Source: Clostridiales bacterium (GTDB lineage Bacteria > Bacillota > Clostridia > Oscillospirales > Oscillospiraceae). Taken from it: 5,344 nucleotides of DNA. Position 1 is the first letter of the stretch, and each line of letters begins with the position of its first letter. The notes below the pieces were generated by a model. That model was given only the letters and a program-made list of their open reading frames with translations, was not told the DNA's origin and ran no database searches. The position numbers and the translations under genes are program-made. This document shows positions 1 to 5,344 of this stretch, piece after piece. The stretch lies in NCBI GenBank assembly GCA_009774055.1, contig VSNB01000215.1:1-5344 (forward strand). Direction: 5' to 3'.

Positions 1-1147
1 CGCAGATGATCTGCCAGATCCGGGGCAGCAAGGTCTGCATCAGAGCCTGGGGCCAGCGTTCCAGCGCCTCGGCCAGAACGGTGTGGTTGGTGTAGGCCAC
101 GGAGTTGGAGGTGATGTGCCACGCGGTGTCCCAATCCAGGCCCGCGTCATCCATCAGAATCCGCATCAGCTCGGGAATCACCAGGGTGGGGTGGGTGTCG
201 TTGATCTGGATGACGTTCTTCTCGTGGAAGTTGGTCAGCGTTCCATAGGCCTGGATGTGCTTGCGCACGATGGACTGGACGGTGGCGGAGACGAAGAAGT
301 ACTGCTGGCGCAGGCGCAGGCTCTTGCCCTCGTAGTGGTTGTCCTCGGGGTAGAGGACCTTGGCGATGACCTCTGCCATGGCCTTCTCCTCGCCGGCCTT
401 CAGATAGTCTCCACGGCTGAACAGGCCCATGTCGATGGGCGTGGGGCTCTTGGCGTCCCACAGGCGCAGGGCATTGGTATGCTTGGTGCCGTAGCCGGCG
501 ATGAACATGTCGCAGGGCACCGCCAGCACCCGGGTGTAATCCTCGTTGACCACGTGCATCCGCCCGCCGTCCCAGAACTCCCGGAGCTTGCCGCCGAAAT
601 GGACCTCCTCCACCTCGTCGGGGCGGGGGATCAGCCAGGCGTCGCCCTGGTCCTTCCAGTTGTCGGGGAGCTCCAGCTGCTGGCCGTCCACGATGCGCTG
701 CTTGAAGATGCCCAGCTCATAGCAGATCGAGTAGCCGAAGGCGGGAATCTCCAGGGTGGTCAGGCTGTCCAGGTAGCAGGCGGCCAGGCGGCCCAGGCCG
801 CCGTTGCCCAGTCCCGCGTCGGGCTCCATGTCGAAGATGTGGGCGGGCTTGAAGCCCAGCTCCTCGATGGCCGCCCGCATGGGCTCGATGACGCCCAGGT
901 TGTAGGCGTTCTTCATCAGGCTCCGGCCCATGAGGAACTCCAGGGACATATAGTGGACCTGCCGCTGCTGCTGCTTGCGGACCTTGGAGCGGGTTTCCAC
1001 GGCGTGGGCGCTCATCCGGTCCCGGAGGACCATGGCGCAGGCCTTCATCATGTTGGCTTCGGTGGCCTCCTCCTCGGTGCAGCCGAAGTTCAGGCGCAGC
1101 TTGTCAACAATAGCCTGCTTCATGGAGTCCTTGGTCATTTTTTCCAT
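1..1147 (-). CDS. glgP: Glycogen/alpha-glucan phosphorylase, N-terminal part (runs off the window)
   Basis: Family GT35 phosphorylase, which releases glucose-1-phosphate from alpha-1,4-glucan chains using phosphate and pyridoxal phosphate in the cytoplasm. I translated 382 codons from the ATG at 1147 to the window edge without a stop. Visible signatures are YMSLEFLMGR (residues 66-75), GLGNGGLGRLAACYLDS (112-128), INDTHPTLVIPEL (315-327) and VAYTNHTVLAEALE (350-363); His355 matches the active-site histidine of the family. The C-terminal half, including the pyridoxal-phosphate lysine, lies outside the window. The start at 1147 is chosen because AGAGGA (1157-1162) sits 9 bases upstream; the next Met (three codons on) is too far from it. 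There is no long N-terminal regulatory extension of the animal type. The gene lies 89 bases after glgA, behind an intrinsic terminator, and I see no clear promoter of its own. The family call is very secure; a maltodextrin rather than glycogen preference cannot be excluded, but the operon favours glycogen. Confidence 0.96.
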   Translation of the reverse strand, partial: MEKMTKDSMKQAIVDKLRLNFGCTEEEATEANMMKACAMVLRDRMSAHAVETRSKVRKQQQRQVHYMSLEFLMGRSLMKNAYNLGVIEPMRAAIEELGFKPAHIFDMEPDAGLGNGGLGRLAACYLDSLTTLEIPAFGYSICYELGIFKQRIVDGQQLELPDNWKDQGDAWLIPRPDEVEEVHFGGKLREFWDGGRMHVVNEDYTRVLAVPCDMFIAGYGTKHTNALRLWDAKSPTPIDMGLFSRGDYLKAGEEKAMAEVIAKVLYPEDNHYEGKSLRLRQQYFFVSATVQSIVRKHIQAYGTLTNFHEKNVIQINDTHPTLVIPELMRILMDDAGLDWDTAWHITSNSVAYTNHTVLAEALERWPQALMQTLLPRIWQIIC

Positions 1148-1181
1148 ATAGTTGCTTCCTCTTTTCTGTTGATTGACGGAC

Positions 1182-1218
1182 AAAAACGAGCGGGGCGATC
1201 ACAGGACAGCCCCGCTCG
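1182..1218 (-). terminator. Intrinsic terminator between glgA and glgP
   Basis: On the minus strand a perfect 10-bp G+C-rich stem (CGAGCGGGGC at 1209-1218 pairing with GCCCCGCTCG at 1187-1196) encloses a 12-base loop and is followed at once by five T (1182-1186). The 5' flank is not A-rich, so it looks one-directional for the operon strand. It begins 18 bases after the glgA stop codon and ends 34 bases before the glgP start. It should end most transcripts carrying glgA; glgP would then depend on readthrough or on a promoter I cannot see. Confidence 0.88.
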
Positions 1219-1236
1219 GTCGAAATCGCGGCCCGG

Positions 1237-2670
1237 TTATGAACAGATCTTCTGATAGATCCCGTTGTACGCCTCGGCGCTGCGGCTCCAGCTGAAATCC
1301 TCGGTCATGCCGGCCTTCCGCAGGTTGGCGAACTCGGCGGGCTTGTCGTAGTACAGCTCCACCGCCTGGCGGATGACATAGAGCATGTCGCCGCTGTTAT
1401 AGTCGGCGAAGGTGAAGCCGTTGCCCGCGCCGCACCATGCCTCGTAGGGGTGGACGGTGTCCTTGAGCCCGCCGGTTTCCCGGACGATGGGCACCGTGCC
1501 GTAGCGCATGGCGATCATCTGGGCCAGGCCGCAGGGTTCGCTCTTGGAGGGCATCAGCAGCAGGTCCGCGCCGGCGTAGATGGCGTTGGCCAGCTCCTCG
1601 TTGTAGCCGCGGTAGAGGCCCATCCGGCCGTTGTACTGGCCCCGCTTCTGCTCAAAGAACTGCTCGTAGTTCCAGTCGCCGCTGCCCAGCACCACGAACT
1701 GGCAGTTGAGGTCCATGATCTGGTCGAACACCTTGCAGACCAGATCCAGGCCCTTGTGGCTCACCAGGCGGCTGACGATGCCGATGACGGGCACATCGGG
1801 CTTCACCTCCAGGCTCATCTGCTCCTGGAGATAGGCCTTGTTCTTGGCCTTGCCGGCCATGTTCTTCACGCTGAACTTGTTCCGGATGCCCGTGCCCTTG
1901 GAGGGGTCGTAGCGGACCATGTCGATGCCGTTGAGGACACCGTGGACCTTCCCGGCGTTGCGCTGCATGACGCTCTCCATGCCGTGGGCGAAGAAGGTGT
2001 AGCGCAGCTCCTGGGCATAGGTGGGGCTGACGGCGGTGATGGCGTCGCAGGTCATGAGGGCGCCCTTGAGGAGGTTCACGTCCCCGTCCATGGCGATGGT
2101 GCCGTCAGCGAACCAGCCGGGAGCCAGGCCGAACAGGTCCTCCAGCGTCTCTTTGCCGTATCGGCCCTGGTACTCGATATTATGGATGGTAAAGACGGTC
2201 TTGATGCCCCGGATGTCCGGCCAGCGGACGCACTCGTCCTTGAGGTAAATGGGCACCAGGGCGGTCTGCCAGTCGTTGCAGTGGATGACCTCCGGCATGA
2301 ACTGGAGGGCGGGCATCAGGGAGACGATGGCCCGGGAGAAGAAGCCGAACCGCTCGCCGTCGTCATAGTGCCCGTAGAGGGCGTCCCGCTTGAAATAGTA
2401 TTCGTTGTCCACGAAGTACCACAGCACCCCGTCCTTCTCCAGGCGGAACAGGCCGCAGTAGACCCGCCGCCAGCCCAGGGGCACCTCAATGTGGCAGATG
2501 AATTCCAGCTGGTCCTTCCATTTATCCGACACCCGCTGGTACAGGGGCAGAATCACCTCCACCTCGTTGCCCGCCTGGGCCAGGGCCTGGGGCAGGCTGC
2601 CGGCCACGTCGGCCAGACCGCCGGTCTTGCAGAAGGGGACCGCTTCAGAAGTGGCAAACAGGATCTTCAT
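1237..2670 (-). CDS. glgA: Glycogen synthase, ADP-glucose type (GT5)
   Basis: Transfers glucose from ADP-glucose to the non-reducing end of alpha-1,4-glucan in the cytoplasm, the elongation step of glycogen synthesis. The 477-residue product has the length usual for bacterial GlgA and both Rossmann-like halves of a GT-B fold. The N-terminal KTGGLADV motif (residues 15-22; Lys15 contacts ADP-glucose in the family) is followed by IHCNDWQT (129-136), TIHNIEYQG (161-169) and GVLNGID (244-250). The C-terminal half has SRLVSHKGLDL (300-310, with Arg301 and Lys306), KSEPCGL (376-382, with the catalytic-site Glu378) and ETGGL (398-402). All expected catalytic residues are present. The start at 2670 is supported by a full AAAGGAGGT ribosome binding site (2679-2687) with GGAGG 9 bases from the ATG. 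It is separated from glgD by 317 bases and appears to have its own promoter just upstream. It ends in TAA before a strong terminator. Confidence 0.98.
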   Translation of the reverse strand: MKILFATSEAVPFCKTGGLADVAGSLPQALAQAGNEVEVILPLYQRVSDKWKDQLEFICHIEVPLGWRRVYCGLFRLEKDGVLWYFVDNEYYFKRDALYGHYDDGERFGFFSRAIVSLMPALQFMPEVIHCNDWQTALVPIYLKDECVRWPDIRGIKTVFTIHNIEYQGRYGKETLEDLFGLAPGWFADGTIAMDGDVNLLKGALMTCDAITAVSPTYAQELRYTFFAHGMESVMQRNAGKVHGVLNGIDMVRYDPSKGTGIRNKFSVKNMAGKAKNKAYLQEQMSLEVKPDVPVIGIVSRLVSHKGLDLVCKVFDQIMDLNCQFVVLGSGDWNYEQFFEQKRGQYNGRMGLYRGYNEELANAIYAGADLLLMPSKSEPCGLAQMIAMRYGTVPIVRETGGLKDTVHPYEAWCGAGNGFTFADYNSGDMLYVIRQAVELYYDKPAEFANLRKAGMTEDFSWSRSAEAYNGIYQKICS

Positions 2671-2678
2671 TGAAAAAG

Positions 2679-2687
2679 ACCTCCTTT
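2679..2687 (-). promoter_or_regulatory. Strong ribosome binding site of glgA
   Basis: AAAGGAGGT on the minus strand is nearly a full complement of the 16S rRNA 3' end. GGAGG lies 9 bases from the glgA ATG at 2670, fixing that start and implying efficient initiation. Confidence 0.9.
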
Positions 2688-2699
2688 AGAGATAAGAGC

Positions 2700-2728
2700 A
2701 GTATAACTCGCTCGAGCTGAAAAGTAAA
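2700..2728 (-). promoter_or_regulatory. Candidate sigma-A promoter for glgA
   Basis: On the minus strand, TTTACT (2723-2728; four of six matches to TTGACA) is followed after exactly 17 bases by TATACT (2700-2705; five of six matches to TATAAT). Transcription would start near 2693, giving a leader of about 23 bases that holds the glgA ribosome binding site and little else. The -35 hexamer sits mainly in the loop of an 8-bp inverted repeat. The call rests on consensus match, correct spacing and position; no experimental start is known to me. Confidence 0.65.
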
Positions 2729-2738
2729 GGTTTTCAGC
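2716..2738. repeat. Inverted repeat around the glgA -35 box (operator candidate)
   Basis: GCTGAAAA (2716-2723) and TTTTCAGC (2731-2738) form a perfect 8-bp dyad with a 7-base spacer. The spacer contains most of the putative -35 hexamer of the glgA promoter. A dyad at this place is where a transcription factor would block or contact RNA polymerase. It is not a convincing terminator on the operon strand, because the hairpin there is followed by TCGAG rather than a T run. Its spacing does not fit the CcpA cre consensus. Confidence 0.5.
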
Positions 2739-2739
2739 C

Positions 2740-2765
2740 TTTTCGCGCCGGCCTGCGGCGCAAAA
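2740..2765. repeat. Short G+C hairpin with T/A flanks
   Basis: GCGCCG (2745-2750) pairs with CGGCGC (2756-2761) across a 5-base loop. TTTT (2740-2743) and AAAA (2762-2765) extend the stem past a single bulged C (2744). On the minus strand the 3' side ends in AAAA, on the plus strand it ends in AAAA as well, so neither direction makes a proper terminator. It lies just upstream of the glgA promoter. Function unknown; chance is possible at this base composition. Confidence 0.4.
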
Positions 2766-2777
2766 TTGTCAGATCAG

Positions 2778-2812
2778 ATAAAGGAGGAGGTCAGGCGCCC
2801 CTCCTCCTTTAT
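2778..2812. repeat. Perfect 13-bp hairpin in the glgD-glgA gap
   Basis: ATAAAGGAGGAGG (2778-2790) and CCTCCTCCTTTAT (2800-2812) are exact reverse complements separated by a 9-base loop that contains the palindrome GGCGCC. In the operon transcript the 5' arm and the 3' arm would make a very stable stem. No T run follows directly on the minus strand, so it is not a standard terminator; on the plus strand a T-rich stretch (2817-2824) begins several bases after the stem. It may be an RNA stabiliser, a processing site or a weak antisense terminator. Confidence 0.7.
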
Positions 2813-2824
2813 GGAAATATTTTT

Positions 2825-2988
2825 AGAAGCTGTATTCATAGGTGGGGGATGCGGTCTGGGCGAGGGGTTTTGCCGTTCTGCAAGGCAAAAAATCGCAGGA
2901 ATACTTGGCGTATTTCAAGATTTTTTAACGCGGCAGGGCGGCAAAAGACCCGCCCAGACGGTGTTCAACGCCTGTGAATACAGCTTCT
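2825..2988. repeat. Long nested palindrome, candidate MITE/REP-like element
   Basis: AGAAGCTGTATTCA (2825-2838) and its exact complement TGAATACAGCTTCT (2975-2988) are the ends of a roughly 164-bp imperfect palindrome. Further inner arms pair in register: GTCTGGGCG with CGCCCAGAC, TTTTGCCG with CGGCAAAA, CTGC with GCAG, AAAAAATC (2887-2894) with GATTTTTT (2919-2926), and a central stem around the loop TTGGC (2905-2909). If the element is taken as GAAGC to GCTTC (2826-2987), both flanks carry TTA, a possible 3-bp target duplication. It codes for nothing I can recognise. The right end overlaps the glgD stop codon. The form is that of a small non-autonomous mobile or REP-like repeat; copy number elsewhere in the genome cannot be seen here. 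Confidence 0.72.
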
Positions 2989-4106
2989 TATACCTTGCTG
3001 CCCTTGGCGATGGTCATGGGGTAGCTCCCGTGGCCCATGAGGGTCCGGGATTCCTTGACGACCACGTCCTTGTCGGCGATGACGTGGTGGACCACTGCGT
3101 CCCGGCTGATGACGGTGTCCTGCATGAGGATGCAGTCCTTCACCTCCGCGCCCTTGGCGACGCGGACGCCCCGGAACAGGATGGAGTTCTCCACCGTGCC
3201 CTCAATGGTGCAGCCGTCGGCCACCAGGCAGTTGCAGCACACGCCGGCGGGGTCCACGTAGGTGGACGCGTCGTTGCGCTCCTTGGTGTGGATGGGACGG
3301 CCCGGGGCGAACACCTCCCGGCGGATGGACGGGTTCAGCAGCTCCAGGGAGCGCTCGTAGTACTCCTTCACGGAGCGGATCTGGGCGGCGTAGCCGTCCC
3401 AGACGTAGCTCTGGATATGAAGGTCCTTGGTCCTGGCCTGGAGCGCGGCGCCCCGGAAGCTGACCTGGTCGTGGCTCTGGCACTCGTCCACAAGCTTCAG
3501 CAGCAGGTCCTTGGACAGGATGTAGATCTCCAGGGAGCGGTGGCACCCGGCGCGGTCCCGGAGGGGGAAGAGGACCTCGGCCACCCTGCCGGTTTCGTCC
3601 AGGCGGAAGAAGGTCACGTCGCCCTCGCTGTCCAGGTCGCTGGTGCACACGGCGGTGATGTCCGCGCCGGAGGCCAGGTGGGCCTGGTACACGTCCTGGA
3701 GGGGCAGGTTGACGATCAGGTCGCTGTCCGCCAGCACCACGTGGCTCTGCCGGATGTCCTCCAGGTAGGAGCGCACCCCCGCCAGGGCCTCCATCCGGCC
3801 CCGGTACTCCCGGGCGCCGTTCATCAGGTTGTCATCGGCGAAGGCGGGCAGCAGGCGCAGGCCCCCGTGCTTCCGGCTCAGGTCCCAGTCCTTGCCGGAG
3901 CCCAGGTGGTCCAGCAGGCTCTGGTAGTTGCCCTGGATGGCGACGCCCACGTCGGTGATGCCGGCGTTGACCATGCTGCTGAGGACGAAGTCGATGAGGC
4001 GGTAGCGCCCCGCGAAGGGGACGGAGGCGGGCATGCGGGCCTCCGTCAGCTCCCGCAGGCCGGCCCGCTTCTCATAGGAGAAGATGATTCCATGCAGTCC
4101 TTTCAT
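2988..4106 (-). CDS. glgD: GlgD, non-catalytic partner of ADP-glucose pyrophosphorylase
   Basis: A GlgC-like protein of 372 residues that in Firmicutes associates with GlgC and modifies its activity; the cytoplasmic partner here is the GlgC encoded just upstream. The family is clear from FAGRYRLIDFVLSSMVNAGI (residues 31-50), the conserved GSGKDWDL (69-76), and a C-terminal hexapeptide-type beta-helix (about 290-352). Catalytic features are lost compared with the neighbouring GlgC: FSYEKRAGL (9-17) replaces the nucleotide-binding LAGGQGSRL, ungapped alignment puts Ser128 (LADSDLI) where GlgC has the catalytic Asp133, and there is no EKP motif. YWKDVGT of GlgC is also replaced (WDGYAAQI). The ATG at 4106 overlaps the glgC stop as ATGA, with AAGGAGGT (4113-4120) inside the glgC end and GGAGG 7 bases from the start, so translation is probably coupled. 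Its TAA stop (2988-2990) abuts a palindromic repeat, so the extreme C-terminus could have been altered by that insertion. Confidence 0.95.
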   Translation of the reverse strand: MKGLHGIIFSYEKRAGLRELTEARMPASVPFAGRYRLIDFVLSSMVNAGITDVGVAIQGNYQSLLDHLGSGKDWDLSRKHGGLRLLPAFADDNLMNGAREYRGRMEALAGVRSYLEDIRQSHVVLADSDLIVNLPLQDVYQAHLASGADITAVCTSDLDSEGDVTFFRLDETGRVAEVLFPLRDRAGCHRSLEIYILSKDLLLKLVDECQSHDQVSFRGAALQARTKDLHIQSYVWDGYAAQIRSVKEYYERSLELLNPSIRREVFAPGRPIHTKERNDASTYVDPAGVCCNCLVADGCTIEGTVENSILFRGVRVAKGAEVKDCILMQDTVISRDAVVHHVIADKDVVVKESRTLMGHGSYPMTIAKGSKV

Positions 4107-5326
4107 CTGGACACCTCCTTGTGCTCGCTGTTGAGCATCGTTTTGGGCTTGACAATTTCACCGGCGGCGATGGCGGTGCCGGGGCCCAGGACGGTGATGC
4201 CCCAGGACTCGGGGTCGCAGCTCTCCGGGTCCGCGCCCACCGCGGCGCCCGCCTCCACCTGGCAGTTCTCGCCCAGGATGGCGTAGCGCACCACGGCGCC
4301 CCGCTTGACGGTGACGCCGGGCATCAGCACGGAGTAGTGGACCTCCGCGCCGTCCTCCACCCGCGCTCCGTGGGAGAGGACCGAGTTCTTCACCGTGCCG
4401 GTGATCTCGCAGCCCTGGGTGACCACGGAGTGCTCCACCAGGGAGGTTTTGCCGATGTAGGCCGGGGGTTCGCTGGGCAGGCGGGCGTAGATGGGCCAGC
4501 TGTCCTCCAGCAGGTCCAGGTCGCCCCGGCTGAGCATGTCCATGTTGGCGTCCCAGAGGCTCTCCAGGGTGCCCACGTCCTTCCAGTAGCCGTCGAAGCG
4601 GTAGGCGATCATCTTCTCCCCGGCGGCCAGGAACTTGGGGATGATGTTCTTGCCGAAGTCGTTGCTGGAGTTGGGGTCGGCCTCGTCCTCAATGAGGGCC
4701 TGGCGCAGCTTCTGCCAGGTGAAGACGTAGATGCCCATGGAGGCCAGGTTGCTCTTGGGCTGCTTGGGCTTCTCCTGGAACTCGGTGATGTTGTTCTCCC
4801 CGTCCACGGCCATGATGCCGAACCGGGGGGCCTCGTCCCAGGGCACCTCCAGCACGGAGATGGTACAGGCCGCGCCGGCGGCCTTGTGGGCTTCCAGCAT
4901 CTTGTCGTAATTCATCTTATAGATATGGTCGCCGGAGAGAATCACCACGTACTCCGGGTCGTACATATCCACAAAGCCGATGTTCTGGTAAATGGCGTTG
5001 GCGGTTCCCTTGAACCAGGTGCCCTTGTCGCCCTCCCGCATGTAGGGGGGCAGGATATGGACGCCGCCGTCCAGGCGGTCCAGGTCCCAGGGCTGGCCGG
5101 AGCCGATGTAGCTGTTGAGCTCCAGGGGCTTGTACTGGGTGAGCACGCCCACAGTGTCGATGCCGGAGTTGGTGCAGTTGGACAGAGGGAAATCGATGAT
5201 GCGGTACTTGCCGCCGAAGGGCACGGCGGGCTTGGCCACGTTGCTGGTCAGCACATACAGGCGGCTGCCCTGCCCCCCTGCCAGGAGCATTGCGATACAC
5301 TCTTTTTTCATGTGCGCTTGATCCAT
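4103..5326 (-). CDS. glgC: Glucose-1-phosphate adenylyltransferase (ADP-glucose pyrophosphorylase), catalytic subunit
   Basis: Makes ADP-glucose and pyrophosphate from glucose-1-phosphate and ATP, the committed and normally allosterically controlled step of bacterial glycogen synthesis. The 407-residue protein has the nucleotidyltransferase loop LAGGQGSRL (residues 15-23), AKPAVPFGGKYRIIDFPLSN (31-50), SGDHIYKMNY (131-140) with Asp133 equivalent to the E. coli catalytic Asp142, EKP (185-187) with Lys186 equivalent to the glucose-1-phosphate-binding Lys195, SMGIYVF (196-202) and FDGYWKDVGT (244-253). A left-handed beta-helix of hexapeptide repeats fills about 290-390. All catalytic residues look intact. 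It overlaps glgD by four bases. The start is not settled: ATG at 5326 has a GAGAGG directly touching it, too close to act as a normal binding site, while ATG at 5311 (MKKECIAM, where related proteins usually begin) has the same purine run about 14 bases upstream. The product would be 402 residues from 5311. The promoter is mostly outside the window. Confidence 0.97.
   Translation of the reverse strand: MDQAHMKKECIAMLLAGGQGSRLYVLTSNVAKPAVPFGGKYRIIDFPLSNCTNSGIDTVGVLTQYKPLELNSYIGSGQPWDLDRLDGGVHILPPYMREGDKGTWFKGTANAIYQNIGFVDMYDPEYVVILSGDHIYKMNYDKMLEAHKAAGAACTISVLEVPWDEAPRFGIMAVDGENNITEFQEKPKQPKSNLASMGIYVFTWQKLRQALIEDEADPNSSNDFGKNIIPKFLAAGEKMIAYRFDGYWKDVGTLESLWDANMDMLSRGDLDLLEDSWPIYARLPSEPPAYIGKTSLVEHSVVTQGCEITGTVKNSVLSHGARVEDGAEVHYSVLMPGVTVKRGAVVRYAILGENCQVEAGAAVGADPESCDPESWGITVLGPGTAIAAGEIVKPKTMLNSEHKEVSR
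4113..4120 (-). promoter_or_regulatory. Ribosome binding site of glgD inside the glgC 3' end
   Basis: AAGGAGGT on the minus strand lies within the codons for the last residues of GlgC (HKEVSR), with GGAGG 7 bases before the glgD ATG at 4106. Together with the ATGA overlap this marks translational coupling of the two subunits. Confidence 0.88.
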
Positions 5327-5344
5327 CCTCTCTCGTTATTATTC

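Noticed and set aside
1182..1236. Antiterminator or riboswitch controlling the glgA-glgP terminator
   Set aside because: The only alternative pairing I found is about five bases (GCGAT with ATCGC), and the spacer is too short for a known riboswitch class.
83..1255. Long plus-strand open frame opposite glgP
   Set aside because: It is antisense to a phosphorylase with conserved motifs throughout; its protein is low-complexity, rich in Val, Leu, Gly, His and Gln, as expected of the complement of G+C-rich codons. No ribosome binding site or known domain.
1450..2673. Long plus-strand open frame opposite glgA
   Set aside because: Same artefact: its composition mirrors the glgA codons, there is no recognisable domain, and glgA is complete and conserved on the other strand.
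2716..2738. CcpA cre site at the glgA promoter
   Set aside because: The arms TGAAAA and TTTTCA are separated by 7 bases and lack the central CG; this does not fit the cre consensus.
2778..2812. 13-bp hairpin as the intrinsic terminator of glgCD
   Set aside because: On the operon strand the stem is followed by CTGATCTGACA, not a T run, so it does not meet the usual definition.
2825..2988. CRISPR array or insertion sequence with a transposase
   Set aside because: There are no regularly spaced direct repeats and no room for a transposase gene; the structure is one nested palindrome.
2766..4286. Plus-strand open frame of about 500 codons starting in the glgD-glgA gap
   Set aside because: It begins at a TTG inside the gap, runs through the palindrome and then opposite glgD and the end of glgC, with the same antisense-type composition. 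No evidence that it is translated.

Overview
The window holds a bacterial glycogen operon read entirely on the minus strand, in the order glgC, glgD, glgA, glgP. glgP runs off the left edge; glgC starts 18 bases from the right edge. The paired GlgC/GlgD arrangement (catalytic ADP-glucose pyrophosphorylase plus a degenerate partner) is typical of Firmicutes. High G+C coding sequence, strong AAGGAGGT-type ribosome binding sites and the style of the proteins suggest a G+C-rich gut clostridium, probably of the Oscillospirales (relatives of Oscillibacter or Flavonifractor). That placement is an inference from family knowledge, not a search.

Layout from right to left, in the direction of transcription: glgC (4103-5326) overlaps glgD (2988-4106) by four bases (ATGA). 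A 317-base gap (2671-2987) then separates glgD from glgA (1237-2670). It carries a roughly 164-bp nested palindrome whose outer edge reaches the glgD stop codon, a perfect 13-bp hairpin, a small G+C hairpin, a palindrome around a -35 box, and a good sigma-A-type promoter directly before glgA. The shorter glgA-glgP gap (1148-1236) contains a classical intrinsic terminator on the operon strand, followed by glgP (1-1147, N-terminal 382 residues only).

How the genes work together: GlgC, probably with GlgD, makes ADP-glucose from glucose-1-phosphate and ATP. GlgA adds the glucose to alpha-1,4-glucan, and GlgP phosphorolyses the polymer back to glucose-1-phosphate. No branching enzyme (glgB) or debranching enzyme is in the window.

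The genes are ordinary. What deserves a second look is the non-coding architecture: the operon seems divided into three expression modules (glgCD, glgA, glgP) by a repeat element, an internal promoter and an intercistronic terminator. I see no evidence of a wholly new biological system; the palindromic element is the least explained part.
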